A stretch of DNA of 64,000 bases, taken from the NCBI GenBank assembly GCA_019058445.1, contig JAHPZA010000010.1:496001-560000 (forward strand), in the 5' to 3' direction. This DNA comes from Promethearchaeota archaeon (GTDB lineage: Archaea; Asgardarchaeota; Lokiarchaeia; Sigyniarchaeales; SOKP01). Numbering within the stretch: the stretch's first letter is position 1; every line of letters starts with the position of its first letter. Below the pieces are notes generated by a model that had not been told where the DNA came from, searched no databases, and saw nothing but the letters and a program-made list of their open reading frames with translations. This document shows, one piece after another, positions 1 to 7,655 of the stretch. The position numbers and the translations under genes are program-made.

Positions 1-139
1 CAATATTTTTGGATTAGATCCAGCAGATTTTCATTTATCTTCGGGAGGAGTTACAATGGATGATAGCTCTCCTTTAAGCTCATATAATGTAAATGATGGC
101 GATGAAGTACTTTTAATACCAGCAAGTACTGCTGGTTAG
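1..139 (+). CDS. Ubiquitin-like protein, C-terminal part (cut by window edge)
   Basis: The first 139 bases are the 3' end of an open frame ending in TAG. The residues form the last two thirds of a beta-grasp fold: an IFGLDPADFHLSSGG stretch, then DGDEVLLIPASTAG as the final strand and tail. It closely resembles the C-terminal domain of the protein at 5769-6659 (IFGLTPSNFHLSSGG, DEILIIPSSTAG). The tail stops at Ala-Gly with nothing after it, so it would need no trimming before activation, but it is AG rather than the usual GG. It lies 117 bases upstream of an E1 gene on the same strand, followed by E2, JAMM and RING genes, so it is probably the conjugated modifier. The N-terminal part lies outside the window, so I cannot say whether it has extra domains. 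Confidence 0.85.
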   Translation, partial: NIFGLDPADFHLSSGGVTMDDSSPLSSYNVNDGDEVLLIPASTAG

Positions 140-256
140 TTTAGTTATGAAAATTAGATTAATGATATCTAATAAAAAACTCTACATTTTTTTTTATTTT
201 TAAATATATTTTTAAATTAAGATTTTTATATATATAAAAGGTTAAGATAAGATTAG

Positions 257-1489
257 GTGGAAGATTTGGAAGAGGATTCTAATTTTTTTAGTAAAGAATT
301 AACACCAGACGAGAGAGATCTGTATGATCGTCAGTTTAGATTGGAAGGATGGGATCAAAAACTAATTAAAAATTCACGAGTATTGATAGCGGGGGTAGGA
401 GGATTAGGTTGTGAAATTGCTAAGAATTTGGCTATGTTGGGAGTGGGTCATCTTGACTTAGTAGATTTAGATATAATAGAACATTCGAATTTGAATCGAC
501 AAATCCTCTTTACTGAGGCAAAAATGGGTGAGGCAAAAGCTGTAGTTGCCGCGAGAAAATTAACACAAATTAATCCAAACATTACAATTAAAGGTTATCA
601 CAGTTCATTAGAAAGGCTCGATCCTGCGATTTATAAAGCAGCTGATGTTATTATCGGAGGTTTAGATTCGATGAATGCGAGACTTAATTTAAATGCTCAG
701 TGTGTACGATTTAAAAAACCGCTTATCGATGGAGGTGTTGCGGGGTATAATGGACATATCTATACAGTTTACCCTTACGAAAACGCCTGTTATGAATGTG
801 ATCCGCTTCCAGTTGCAGATATGGATGAAATGGCCGCATGCACTGTAGTGGGTGTCCCTAGAAAACGGGTTCACTGTATTTTTAAGGCAAATATGCTTTT
901 CAAGGATGAAAATGATAGAGATCCTGATCCAAAAAATATAGAAGATGTAAATTTAATTCAAAATGAAGCAAACAAATTTGCTCAGAAACATAATTTTTTA
1001 CCGCTATTTTCAAAAGCAGATATTATTAAAATCATAGATAGACATGATCCTGGGATAATTACGATAAATTCAATTATATCTGCACTTCAATCGCATGAAA
1101 CCATCAAGGTTTTGCATTGGTTGAAAGGAAATAACGCGTTGGGAGAGCCTATCAAGTCCTATATTATTTTTAATGGAATGACCATGAAATTTTTCCCTAT
1201 TGAAAAGAAAAGAAATTTACAATGTCTCCAATGTGGTGACGAGGTACGGAGGGTAGTAATTGAAATTAATCGCAATACCAGTTGTGAGAAAATTGTAAAT
1301 AAGTTAGAAAAGATGGGATTTAATAAAAATCCGGAAATGGAGCCAACTTTAACAATAATGGACTTCAATAATATAAATATAATAGATACTGATCTTACGC
1401 CTATTGAAAATGATTTAAGAGATTTAGAATTGATAACAGCCGTAGGTTTTGATGGGGGAGAAATTTTTATAACTCTAAAAATCGTATAA
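257..1489 (+). CDS. E1-like ubiquitin-activating enzyme (ThiF/UBA fold)
   Basis: Adenylates the C terminus of a ubiquitin-like protein and carries it as a thioester. Counting from GTG 257, a nucleotide-binding GVGGLG lies at residues 46-51, and LNRQILF near 79-85 is the usual adenylation motif. A CxxC zinc half-site (C178, C181) pairs with C323/C326. AACTVVGVPRKRVHC around C195 aligns with the catalytic-cysteine loop of UBA3-type E1s. Residues from about 330 to 410 look like a C-terminal ubiquitin-fold domain that would recruit E2. At 410 aa it is a compact single-chain E1, like those known from Caldiarchaeum and Asgard archaea. The GTG at 257 lies inside an AGGTGGA ribosome-binding-like site; TTG at 266 may be the true start. 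The E2 gene follows after 102 bases. Confidence 0.95.
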   Translation: MEDLEEDSNFFSKELTPDERDLYDRQFRLEGWDQKLIKNSRVLIAGVGGLGCEIAKNLAMLGVGHLDLVDLDIIEHSNLNRQILFTEAKMGEAKAVVAARKLTQINPNITIKGYHSSLERLDPAIYKAADVIIGGLDSMNARLNLNAQCVRFKKPLIDGGVAGYNGHIYTVYPYENACYECDPLPVADMDEMAACTVVGVPRKRVHCIFKANMLFKDENDRDPDPKNIEDVNLIQNEANKFAQKHNFLPLFSKADIIKIIDRHDPGIITINSIISALQSHETIKVLHWLKGNNALGEPIKSYIIFNGMTMKFFPIEKKRNLQCLQCGDEVRRVVIEINRNTSCEKIVNKLEKMGFNKNPEMEPTLTIMDFNNINIIDTDLTPIENDLRDLELITAVGFDGGEIFITLKIV

Positions 1490-1591
1490 ATTTTATTTAA
1501 ATTTCTTGTTTTAATTTAATTTATAATTGGTTATTATTATATTATATTCATAAGAAAATTAATAAAAAAATCAGAGGTTTGATAAAATAAA

Positions 1592-2119
1592 ATGAGTTTA
1601 AGAAGTAGTCGAGTTTCTCAGGATTTTGCTTCGCTTAAAAAGTTACTTAAGGATGGAACCATCGCTCAACTAAAACCTTTTAATCCAAAACAGAAAAGTA
1701 TTGATCATTTAGCTGTCCTGCTTAAAGGTCCTAAGGGGACCGCTTATCAAGGAGGAGTATTTAAACTGGAAATCAAATATCCCCCTACGTATCCCAGACA
1801 TCCACCATTCGTTCGCTTACATACTCCTATTTGGCATCCTAATTTTTGGCCAAAACCTTCTGAGTATCCTGGTCAGCGAAATATTTGTCTAGCGCTCGTA
1901 GATCCGAGTTTAGTAGGGAAAAAAGGAGGTTGGAGCCCATCAAAAACAATTGTCACTGTAATACAAGCAATTACAGCAATGTTTAATACGCGAGGTTTAT
2001 TCATTAATCCTACTGATGTATTTAACAAAAAAGCAGCTCTCGAAATGATGAATGATCGCAAAAATTTTGAGAAAAAGGTAAAGCATTTAGTTAAGAAGTA
2101 TGCTAATCAAAAATGGTGA
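1592..2119 (+). CDS. E2-like ubiquitin-conjugating enzyme
   Basis: Accepts the ubiquitin-like protein from E1 and passes it to targets or an E3. The UBC fold is clear: YPPTYPRHPPFVRL in the beta-sheet, the HPN motif at residues 82-84, and the active-site cysteine C99 in NICLALVD. The length of 175 aa is close to the usual 150-170. Between HPN and the cysteine there is a short FWPKPSEYPGQR insertion. The region after the cysteine carries a GGWSPSKTIVTVIQAI segment, the standard E2 crossover helix region. The last codons overlap the start of the JAMM protease gene by 7 bases, which suggests coupled translation of conjugating and deconjugating enzymes. Confidence 0.96.
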   Translation: MSLRSSRVSQDFASLKKLLKDGTIAQLKPFNPKQKSIDHLAVLLKGPKGTAYQGGVFKLEIKYPPTYPRHPPFVRLHTPIWHPNFWPKPSEYPGQRNICLALVDPSLVGKKGGWSPSKTIVTVIQAITAMFNTRGLFINPTDVFNKKAALEMMNDRKNFEKKVKHLVKKYANQKW

Positions 2120-2940
2120 ATAGAAAAATGGAAAATGAAAAATCTGATGAAGATGCCATTAAAGAGGCCATAAAAAAGAGAATTAAAAATAAAATTAAGA
2201 AAGAACTATTGGAAGAAATCTATAATGAATTAAAGTTGGAGGAAGATGAATTAGCCGATGAGATTTCTTCATCACTTAGTAAAAATACAAAGAAAATTCC
2301 TACAGAATTACCCCTTTCCACAGAGATAATAAATGATATTAAAACTGAAGAAGTTGCGCCAAAAGATTTAGAAGATGATAAAACAGTAACTATATCAGTG
2401 AAGGCTATTCTCAAAATTGCCAGCCATGCACTGAAATATGCAAATCCAAATATTTCAAAAGATAAATGGGTTGAAGTCATTGGACTTTTGGCAGGTAAGC
2501 AGTATAATTACGGGCCTAAACTCCATATTGAAGATGCTTACCCTATGGGGCACGGCACTGCTGTTTATGCGGAAATTAAAGATTATAAAAATTTTGTAAG
2601 AGCGTTCAATGATATTAAGAAAAAGAAATTATTTATCTGTGGATGGTATCACTCTCATCCGTCATACGGAACATGGATGAGTGATGAAGATATTGGGACT
2701 CAAGCACGATATCAGAAGTTATGGGATAAAGCAATCGCACTTGTGGTTGATCCTTATCAAATTGATGGGACTTCATTAGGTTTTGATATTTTCAGAGCTA
2801 ATTTAAACACGAAAAAGTGGTTTTCTATACCATTTAGCGTCGAGGGTTCGCTTGATGTAAGATTATTACCTGAAATTTTAAATTTTATGAATCCTATAAT
2901 CGAGGGAAAGGCAGCATATCTCGAATATGATGAAGATTGA
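2113..2940 (+). CDS. JAMM/MPN+ metalloprotease, Rpn11-like deubiquitinase
   Basis: A zinc isopeptidase expected to cleave ubiquitin-like proteins from targets or trim their C termini. The MPN+ motif is complete: E121 in WVEVIGLLAG, H180 and H182 in HSHP, S190 and D193 in MSDED, giving the HxHx7SxxD pattern. Residues 1-90 are a charged, Lys/Glu-rich helical extension before the catalytic domain, not needed for the core fold and possibly for partner binding. The gene overlaps the E2 gene by 7 bases; a second ATG at 2128 would remove the overlap. In this operon it could release the two extra Phe residues after Ala-Gly in the second ubiquitin-like protein (5769-6659); that is my inference. Confidence 0.94.
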   Translation: MVNRKMENEKSDEDAIKEAIKKRIKNKIKKELLEEIYNELKLEEDELADEISSSLSKNTKKIPTELPLSTEIINDIKTEEVAPKDLEDDKTVTISVKAILKIASHALKYANPNISKDKWVEVIGLLAGKQYNYGPKLHIEDAYPMGHGTAVYAEIKDYKNFVRAFNDIKKKKLFICGWYHSHPSYGTWMSDEDIGTQARYQKLWDKAIALVVDPYQIDGTSLGFDIFRANLNTKKWFSIPFSVEGSLDVRLLPEILNFMNPIIEGKAAYLEYDED

Positions 2941-2965
2941 TTTTAAAGTAGCAACTAGGAATTTG

Positions 2966-4155
2966 GTGAGCATTTTATCGCGGTTAAAAAACAGAATCTT
3001 ATCATCTTATTAATTTTTTTTGGTATCGGTGTATTTCACGGTGTATTAATTTCAAATTCATTAAATAATTTTTTTTCTTGGTTATTGGTTGGATGTTGGA
3101 TTCTCTTTACAATTAAATTTTTTGAAAAAAGAAAAGAATATAATGAATATAATTCACAAAAAAATACATCATTCTTTCTCTTAGGTCCTTTAAGTGTGGG
3201 CCTATTTTATAACTTATGGGGTTATTTTACAGGATTATGGGGTGAAAATCTTTTCGAAAATACATTACCATTTTTATATATAAGCCTCTGGACTCTTATA
3301 TTTGCTTTTCCATACTTAATATACGGTTTATATACAATTCGAGCATGTTATACAAAATTTCATGTAGTATATCTCATAAAAACTAGATCTCTAAGTGCCC
3401 GCAAATTCGGAACATTTTATACGCTTTTACTTCTATTTGGAATTTTATTTTATATTGTATTTTTCAATATTATTCTGAATTATTTTTATATCATTGTAGA
3501 GCAAGTTTATTTCTATTTTGATATAATGCTCGTGGTAATATTTTTAACCTTAATTTATATATTCATAAGACACGGAATCTTTGGTTCAGCACGCTCTATG
3601 CCTGAGATTTCTCAAGATTATATAAACCGCCGAAGACAGCGCTTAAGAACAATGACCACTACTCCAGTTAGGGCTGCTCCAAGTAGACCTAAAACTACAA
3701 GAACCACATCACGACCAGCTCCAAGTAGACCTAAAACTACAAGAACCACATCACGACCAGCTTCAAATAGACCTAAAACTACAAAGACCGTTTCACGACC
3801 AGCTCCAAGTAAGCCAAAAACTACAAGAACAACAGCTCAAAAACCAAAAGTCGCTGCAAGTGCTGTCTTTGAGAAATATAAACCAAAAGCAGGAATTCTT
3901 TCATTAGAGGACTTTAAGTGTATATTTTGCTTTCAACTTCCTAAACTTCCTGCTGATACTCATCGTGGAATTGTTTTATGTCCAAATTGTAAACACCCAG
4001 CTCATGCGGATGAATTTAAAGAATGGACTCATGATTCTCCTCTCTGTTCTCGGTGTGATGCCCCAATTCCACCAAGTTTTAGGAGAAATCCCGTGATTAT
4101 CTCTGTCAAACAGTATGTTGATGTAATTAACGAGTATAAAAGAAGAAAGACATAG
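2966..4155 (+). CDS. Membrane-anchored RING-like zinc finger protein, putative E3; start needs a -1 frameshift
   Basis: The main frame runs from 2959 to a TAG at 4155 and gives several membrane helices in roughly the first 165 residues, a Thr/Pro/Arg-rich linker made of repeats, then a RING-like zinc domain: CIFC, CPNCKHPAH and CSRC near the C terminus supply C279, C282, C299, C302, H304/H307, C321 and C324 (numbered from TTG 3085). The first in-frame start codon is TTG 3085, which would cut off an obvious first membrane helix. A GTG at 2966 with an AGGA site five bases upstream starts a short frame that joins this frame through a -1 shift at A_AAA_AAC (2986-2992). It follows the JAMM gene by 25 bases, so a role as membrane-bound ubiquitin ligase is likely but inferred. 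A sequencing indel is the alternative to frameshifting. Confidence 0.85.
2986..2992 (+). other. Candidate -1 ribosomal frameshift site (A_AAA_AAC)
   Basis: Read from GTG 2966, the codons here are AAA AAC preceded by A, the classical X_XXY_YYZ slippery heptamer in the correct phase. A -1 slip continues with CAG at 2992 into the membrane/RING frame. Without slippage the short frame ends at TAA 3011-3013 after 15 codons. I see no clear pseudoknot or strong hairpin downstream. Programmed -1 frameshifting at A_AAA_AAT is known from the fucA1 gene of Saccharolobus solfataricus. A missing A in a homopolymer, from assembly, would give the same picture. Confidence 0.5.
3676..3843 (+). repeat. Four 42-bp tandem repeats inside the RING gene
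   Basis: Units begin at 3676, 3718, 3760 and 3802. The first two are nearly identical and the last two have drifted. Each encodes 14 residues of the type APSRPKTTRTTSRP, giving a basic, Pro/Thr-rich, probably disordered linker between the membrane part and the RING-like domain. Such repeats can change copy number between strains. Confidence 0.9.
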
Positions 4156-4185
4156 TATAACAGTATTTTTTTTTATGTTTTATAA

Positions 4186-4935
4186 TCATTTAAGTCTTAA
4201 TTTATTTAGATTTTTACGGGCTTTCGAATTATTTGGGTCAATTCTTAAGGCTTTTTTATAACAATTGATTGCTTCTTCTAAAAAATTTAATTTTTCCAGT
4301 GCATATCCTTTATTATTCCAAGCCATGGAATTCTCTGGTTCTATTTTTATAGTATTTTCAAAGCATTTCACGGTTTGTTCATATTGACTTAAATCTGCAT
4401 GTAATAGTCCTTTTTCAAATAGAGCATGTGAATTGTCAGGATTAATTTTTAAAGCTTCATTGTAAAAAAAAATCATCGTTTTCTGCCAGTCAGAATCTTC
4501 ATTTGTGCAATCCCACATCAGAACTTCAGCTGGATGTTTATCTTTCCACCATTCAACATAATGCTTACAAGAACAAAATAATTTGATTTCCTTAGCATCT
4601 TTTATCTCTATACCATTTTCAAAGTCAGTATCACAAATAAAGCAAGTTCCATCTGTACCTACTAGAGGCATGATATTATTATGCCAAGGTAACCGATAAT
4701 CCCCTTCAGAATAAATTCCATAAATGTACATAGGTCCTTGAGCGATTCTACACCTTGTGTACCAATTGGCGCAATAAGTATATCCAGAATTTATAATATG
4801 TACGTTTCTTATGGGGCAATAATTTTCAATCCAGGGTTCTTTACGTTCATCTTTATCTAATTTTCGTTTAAAAATGCAGGTTGCACAGCAATCTGAACCA
4901 CCATTTGGCATTGAATTAACCTTCTTGTACTGCAA
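4186..4935 (-). CDS. Cysteine-rich protein with C-terminal TPR repeats
   Basis: The first 150 residues hold many cysteines (CCATC, CPIRN, CANWYTRC, CFICD, CSCKHY, WDC), arranged as probable metal-binding pairs without a family I recognise. Residues 155-245 are at least two and probably three tetratricopeptide repeats: EALKINPDNSHALFEKG, then AWNNKGYALEKLNFLEEAI and YKKALRIDPNNSKARK. TPRs bind peptides or other proteins. The gene is convergent with the RING gene and separates it from the second ubiquitin-like gene, so a link to the ubiquitin system is possible only by position. Function unknown. Confidence 0.8.
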   Translation of the reverse strand: MQYKKVNSMPNGGSDCCATCIFKRKLDKDERKEPWIENYCPIRNVHIINSGYTYCANWYTRCRIAQGPMYIYGIYSEGDYRLPWHNNIMPLVGTDGTCFICDTDFENGIEIKDAKEIKLFCSCKHYVEWWKDKHPAEVLMWDCTNEDSDWQKTMIFFYNEALKINPDNSHALFEKGLLHADLSQYEQTVKCFENTIKIEPENSMAWNNKGYALEKLNFLEEAINCYKKALRIDPNNSKARKNLNKLRLK

Positions 4936-4956
4936 TTTTAAATTTGAAGTATTAAA

Positions 4957-5616
4957 TCATATTTGAGGAGGGAAAATAATAATATTCACAGCTAAAAATA
5001 TACCAAAACCAATCATAAATAATCCGCAGCCAATTAAGACATATTTATAGATATTTGGATTTAATGACTTCCCACCAAGATATACAAATATTGAAAGAGG
5101 AACATAAAATATAAAATCGCCTAATATATGGCCAAAATAAAACAGTAGCAAACCTATTGGATTTTCAAAGCTAATTCCAAAATTAATCATGAAACTTAAA
5201 CCGATAACAGCCCACCAAAAAGTCCAAAAAGGATTAGAAAGGCTTACGACAATACCCCCGATGAAGCTATTTCCCTTAAAACCTTTAATATCTGCTTCTT
5301 CAATTGATTGAAAATCAAACTTAAGCGGATTATTAATGGTATCTCTAATCACAAAACCTCCAAAGATAACTAACAATATACCTCCTACAACACCAATAAT
5401 TGTTAAAATTAAAAGGTCTCTTAAAAATAAAGAAGCACCTAATAACAATAGACATATCATTCCAAATTCTAAGGTAGCATGGCCCAAAATAATAAAAATT
5501 CCGGATAAATATCCTCTTTTTTGAACGGACTTGTAAATAGTAAATGTTAAAACTGGTCCAGGAGATAATGCTCCCGTTAATGCTATCAGAAAGGAAAAAA
5601 TAAAAATTTCAATCAT
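4957..5616 (-). CDS. LysE/RhtB-family membrane exporter
   Basis: A 219-aa protein with about six hydrophobic segments. The N terminus SFLIALTGALSPGPVLTFTI is the family signature, and GHATLEFGMICLLL in the next helix also fits. The family exports amino acids such as lysine, homoserine or threonine across the cytoplasmic membrane; the substrate cannot be read from sequence. It is 21 bases downstream of the TPR gene start on the same strand and is transcribed away from the ubiquitin-like gene at 5769. Confidence 0.85.
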   Translation of the reverse strand: MIEIFIFSFLIALTGALSPGPVLTFTIYKSVQKRGYLSGIFIILGHATLEFGMICLLLLGASLFLRDLLILTIIGVVGGILLVIFGGFVIRDTINNPLKFDFQSIEEADIKGFKGNSFIGGIVVSLSNPFWTFWWAVIGLSFMINFGISFENPIGLLLFYFGHILGDFIFYVPLSIFVYLGGKSLNPNIYKYVLIGCGLFMIGFGIFLAVNIIIFPPQI

Positions 5617-5768
5617 ATTAAAAAAGAGAGTTTTTATGCAAATAAATCTGAAATTTGATAAAAACTTTATATGTATAAATTCAAAATAAAAACAAATATA
5701 AGGTAAAATTAAGGTTAATTTCTTATAAGTCGGTTTAAGAAAATAATTAGACTATTATTTATAAAAAA

Positions 5769-6659
5769 ATGTCCGAAGAATCTCTTGATAATGATGATAA
5801 TTCCAAGTCGGAATTCGTATCGAGACTATACAATTGTCCGAAGTGCAGATTGATGCATACAGTAAAGCTCCCTAAAGATATCGCCCAAAATAAACCTGTT
5901 TTTCCTTTTCCATACGTATTTTTACATTCTTCTGAGGAAGGACTTGATGATATCCTTACTGTTCTTTATATTGATGTAGAACTTCATATACGTGCTGTTG
6001 AAGTTATGGAAGTTGACGAAACCAATATTTTTTCTGAAGATCTTACTAAACAAATTACTGAAAAGTTAATGGATAAGATTGTGAGCTTAGAAGAAGAAAA
6101 TTTACAGTTAAAAGACCTAATTCGCAAAATGGAGTTAGTTAAAGTAAGTGGATTAGAGGGAAAGAATCCAAGAGTTATGAGCATTCCGAAATTGGAATAT
6201 GAATCTGAGATAAAGGAAAAACCAATCACTTTGGAGCCTCAAATTCCAAAACTAAAGGAGATAAATGAAAAAAAGCCATTATTTGATTTACAGGAAATAC
6301 CCATGCCTGAGATTGAGTCTAAAGAACCCATGCCTGAGATTGAGTCTAAAGAACCCATACCCGAGATTAGATCTAAACAACCCATCCTAGAGTCTGAAGA
6401 CTTTTTCGATATAATTAAAGTGTATATTACATCTACGGTTGGACCAGGAGAAAAAAAACAGGATTTACGGGTAAAATTAAGTAATAAAGTCATTGATATT
6501 AAAGATACAATCGGAAAGATCTTTGGTTTAACACCCTCAAATTTCCATCTTTCCTCGGGAGGAATTACATTTGATGAACAGCTGCTCCTAAAGGATTATT
6601 ATATTGAAGAAGGAGACGAAATTCTTATTATTCCTTCAAGCACAGCAGGATTTTTTTAA
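5769..6659 (+). CDS. Long ubiquitin-like protein: zinc half-site, coiled coil, repeats, C-terminal beta-grasp domain
   Basis: The C-terminal domain (about residues 216-294) is a sibling of the truncated ubiquitin-like protein at the window start: IFGLTPSNFHLSSGG and DEILIIPSSTAG match it closely. Two Phe residues follow Ala-Gly, so the protein ends STAGFF and would need trimming to expose the tail. Upstream lie a CPKC pair (C23, C26) in a small folded-looking N-terminal part with PFPYVFLH and ILTVLYIDVELHIRAVE, a helical coiled coil (about 88-122), and an acidic Pro/Glu linker with a ninefold repeat of PMPEIESKE type (about 177-205). I do not recognise the N-terminal domain. It could be a modifier with a large N-terminal cargo, or a fixed ubiquitin-like adaptor that is never conjugated. 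Confidence 0.85.
   Translation: MSEESLDNDDNSKSEFVSRLYNCPKCRLMHTVKLPKDIAQNKPVFPFPYVFLHSSEEGLDDILTVLYIDVELHIRAVEVMEVDETNIFSEDLTKQITEKLMDKIVSLEEENLQLKDLIRKMELVKVSGLEGKNPRVMSIPKLEYESEIKEKPITLEPQIPKLKEINEKKPLFDLQEIPMPEIESKEPMPEIESKEPIPEIRSKQPILESEDFFDIIKVYITSTVGPGEKKQDLRVKLSNKVIDIKDTIGKIFGLTPSNFHLSSGGITFDEQLLLKDYYIEEGDEILIIPSSTAGFF
6300..6380 (+). repeat. Three 27-bp tandem repeats in the ubiquitin-like gene
   Basis: Units at 6300-6326, 6327-6353 and 6354-6380. The first two are identical and the third differs at several bases. They encode PMPEIESKE, PMPEIESKE and PIPEIRSKQ, part of the acidic linker before the ubiquitin-like domain. Confidence 0.9.
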
Positions 6660-6680
6660 TTGGAGATAGAATAATTCAAA

Positions 6681-7541
6681 TTAAGGCTTTTCATGTCCAA
6701 AAATTACTTTTATTTGAGGAAATATTTTAACAAGACTAATAAGTTGCTCTATGGATTTTTGTGCTGAATCAATACTATAACATCCTAACCCCGGACCGAC
6801 GCAATTCTTAAATCCCAATTCAAGATCACATGCATCTCCAGTAAGAAGAGTGATTTGTTCCTTACCATTAACTAAATAGCTTACATGCCCTTGTGTATGT
6901 CCTGAAGTCGAAATTGCCCATAAGGAACCATCACCAAAAATATCGACAGATGGACCTACAGGTTTTTTATCTTTAATTGAAGTAAAATCTATCTCATAAA
7001 TGGTTTCAATACCTTTAAAATGGTCTTGAAAAAATCTTTTCCCTGAACAATGATACGGCTCATCTTTACCAACGATTATTTGAAGATTTTTAGGAAGGTT
7101 TTGAACACCTGCAACGTGATCAATATGTAAATGAGAAAGAAAAACTCCTTTTATCTCAATATTTCTTAATAGAAGCTGTGTTGCTATATCTTGTCCTTTA
7201 TCTTGATAACTTTTAAGAGGCCATAGCAGTTCGCGGCGTTTACCTTGAATATTGCCATATACATCAAATTGAAATGAACGATCCAATCCCGTATCGATTA
7301 AAAAGTTCCCATGAACACTGTGTTGAATTAGATGGCAATAAACAGGTATAGTTAATTCCTCTTCTTCTATATGTTTGGCATTTGGATGAGAAAGATTTAT
7401 CATCAATTTATTTGAAAAAGTTAATCTTCCCGTTTCAATGGTTTCTATTCTAATATCACTTGGATTTGCAAATACATCCTCCCAATCATTCTGAGATTGA
7501 ACTGGTAATTTAAAAAATTCTCTAATTGGCTGATGCATCAT
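6681..7541 (-). CDS. Metallo-beta-lactamase-fold hydrolase (lactonase-like)
   Basis: A two-metal hydrolase of the MBL superfamily. SHLHIDHVAG gives H137, H139, D141 and H142; H in SGHTQGHVSYL, D in LLTGDACD and H in IFGHEKP complete the metal set. Overall order and an early IPVYCHLIQH strand resemble the N-acyl homoserine lactonase branch. Substrate unknown. A strong ribosome-binding site (AGAGGAG) sits about nine bases before tandem ATGs, supporting this start. The gene is convergent with the long ubiquitin-like gene. Confidence 0.85.
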   Translation of the reverse strand: MMHQPIREFFKLPVQSQNDWEDVFANPSDIRIETIETGRLTFSNKLMINLSHPNAKHIEEEELTIPVYCHLIQHSVHGNFLIDTGLDRSFQFDVYGNIQGKRRELLWPLKSYQDKGQDIATQLLLRNIEIKGVFLSHLHIDHVAGVQNLPKNLQIIVGKDEPYHCSGKRFFQDHFKGIETIYEIDFTSIKDKKPVGPSVDIFGDGSLWAISTSGHTQGHVSYLVNGKEQITLLTGDACDLELGFKNCVGPGLGCYSIDSAQKSIEQLISLVKIFPQIKVIFGHEKP

Positions 7542-7655
7542 TATAATTTTCTCCTCTTTATGATTCCAAATTAAAAAATAAAAATTTAAGATATTTTATA
7601 GGATTAATGTTGCGCTCTATATAAAATTAGAAATATTTTGCGGAATTAAAGGTAT

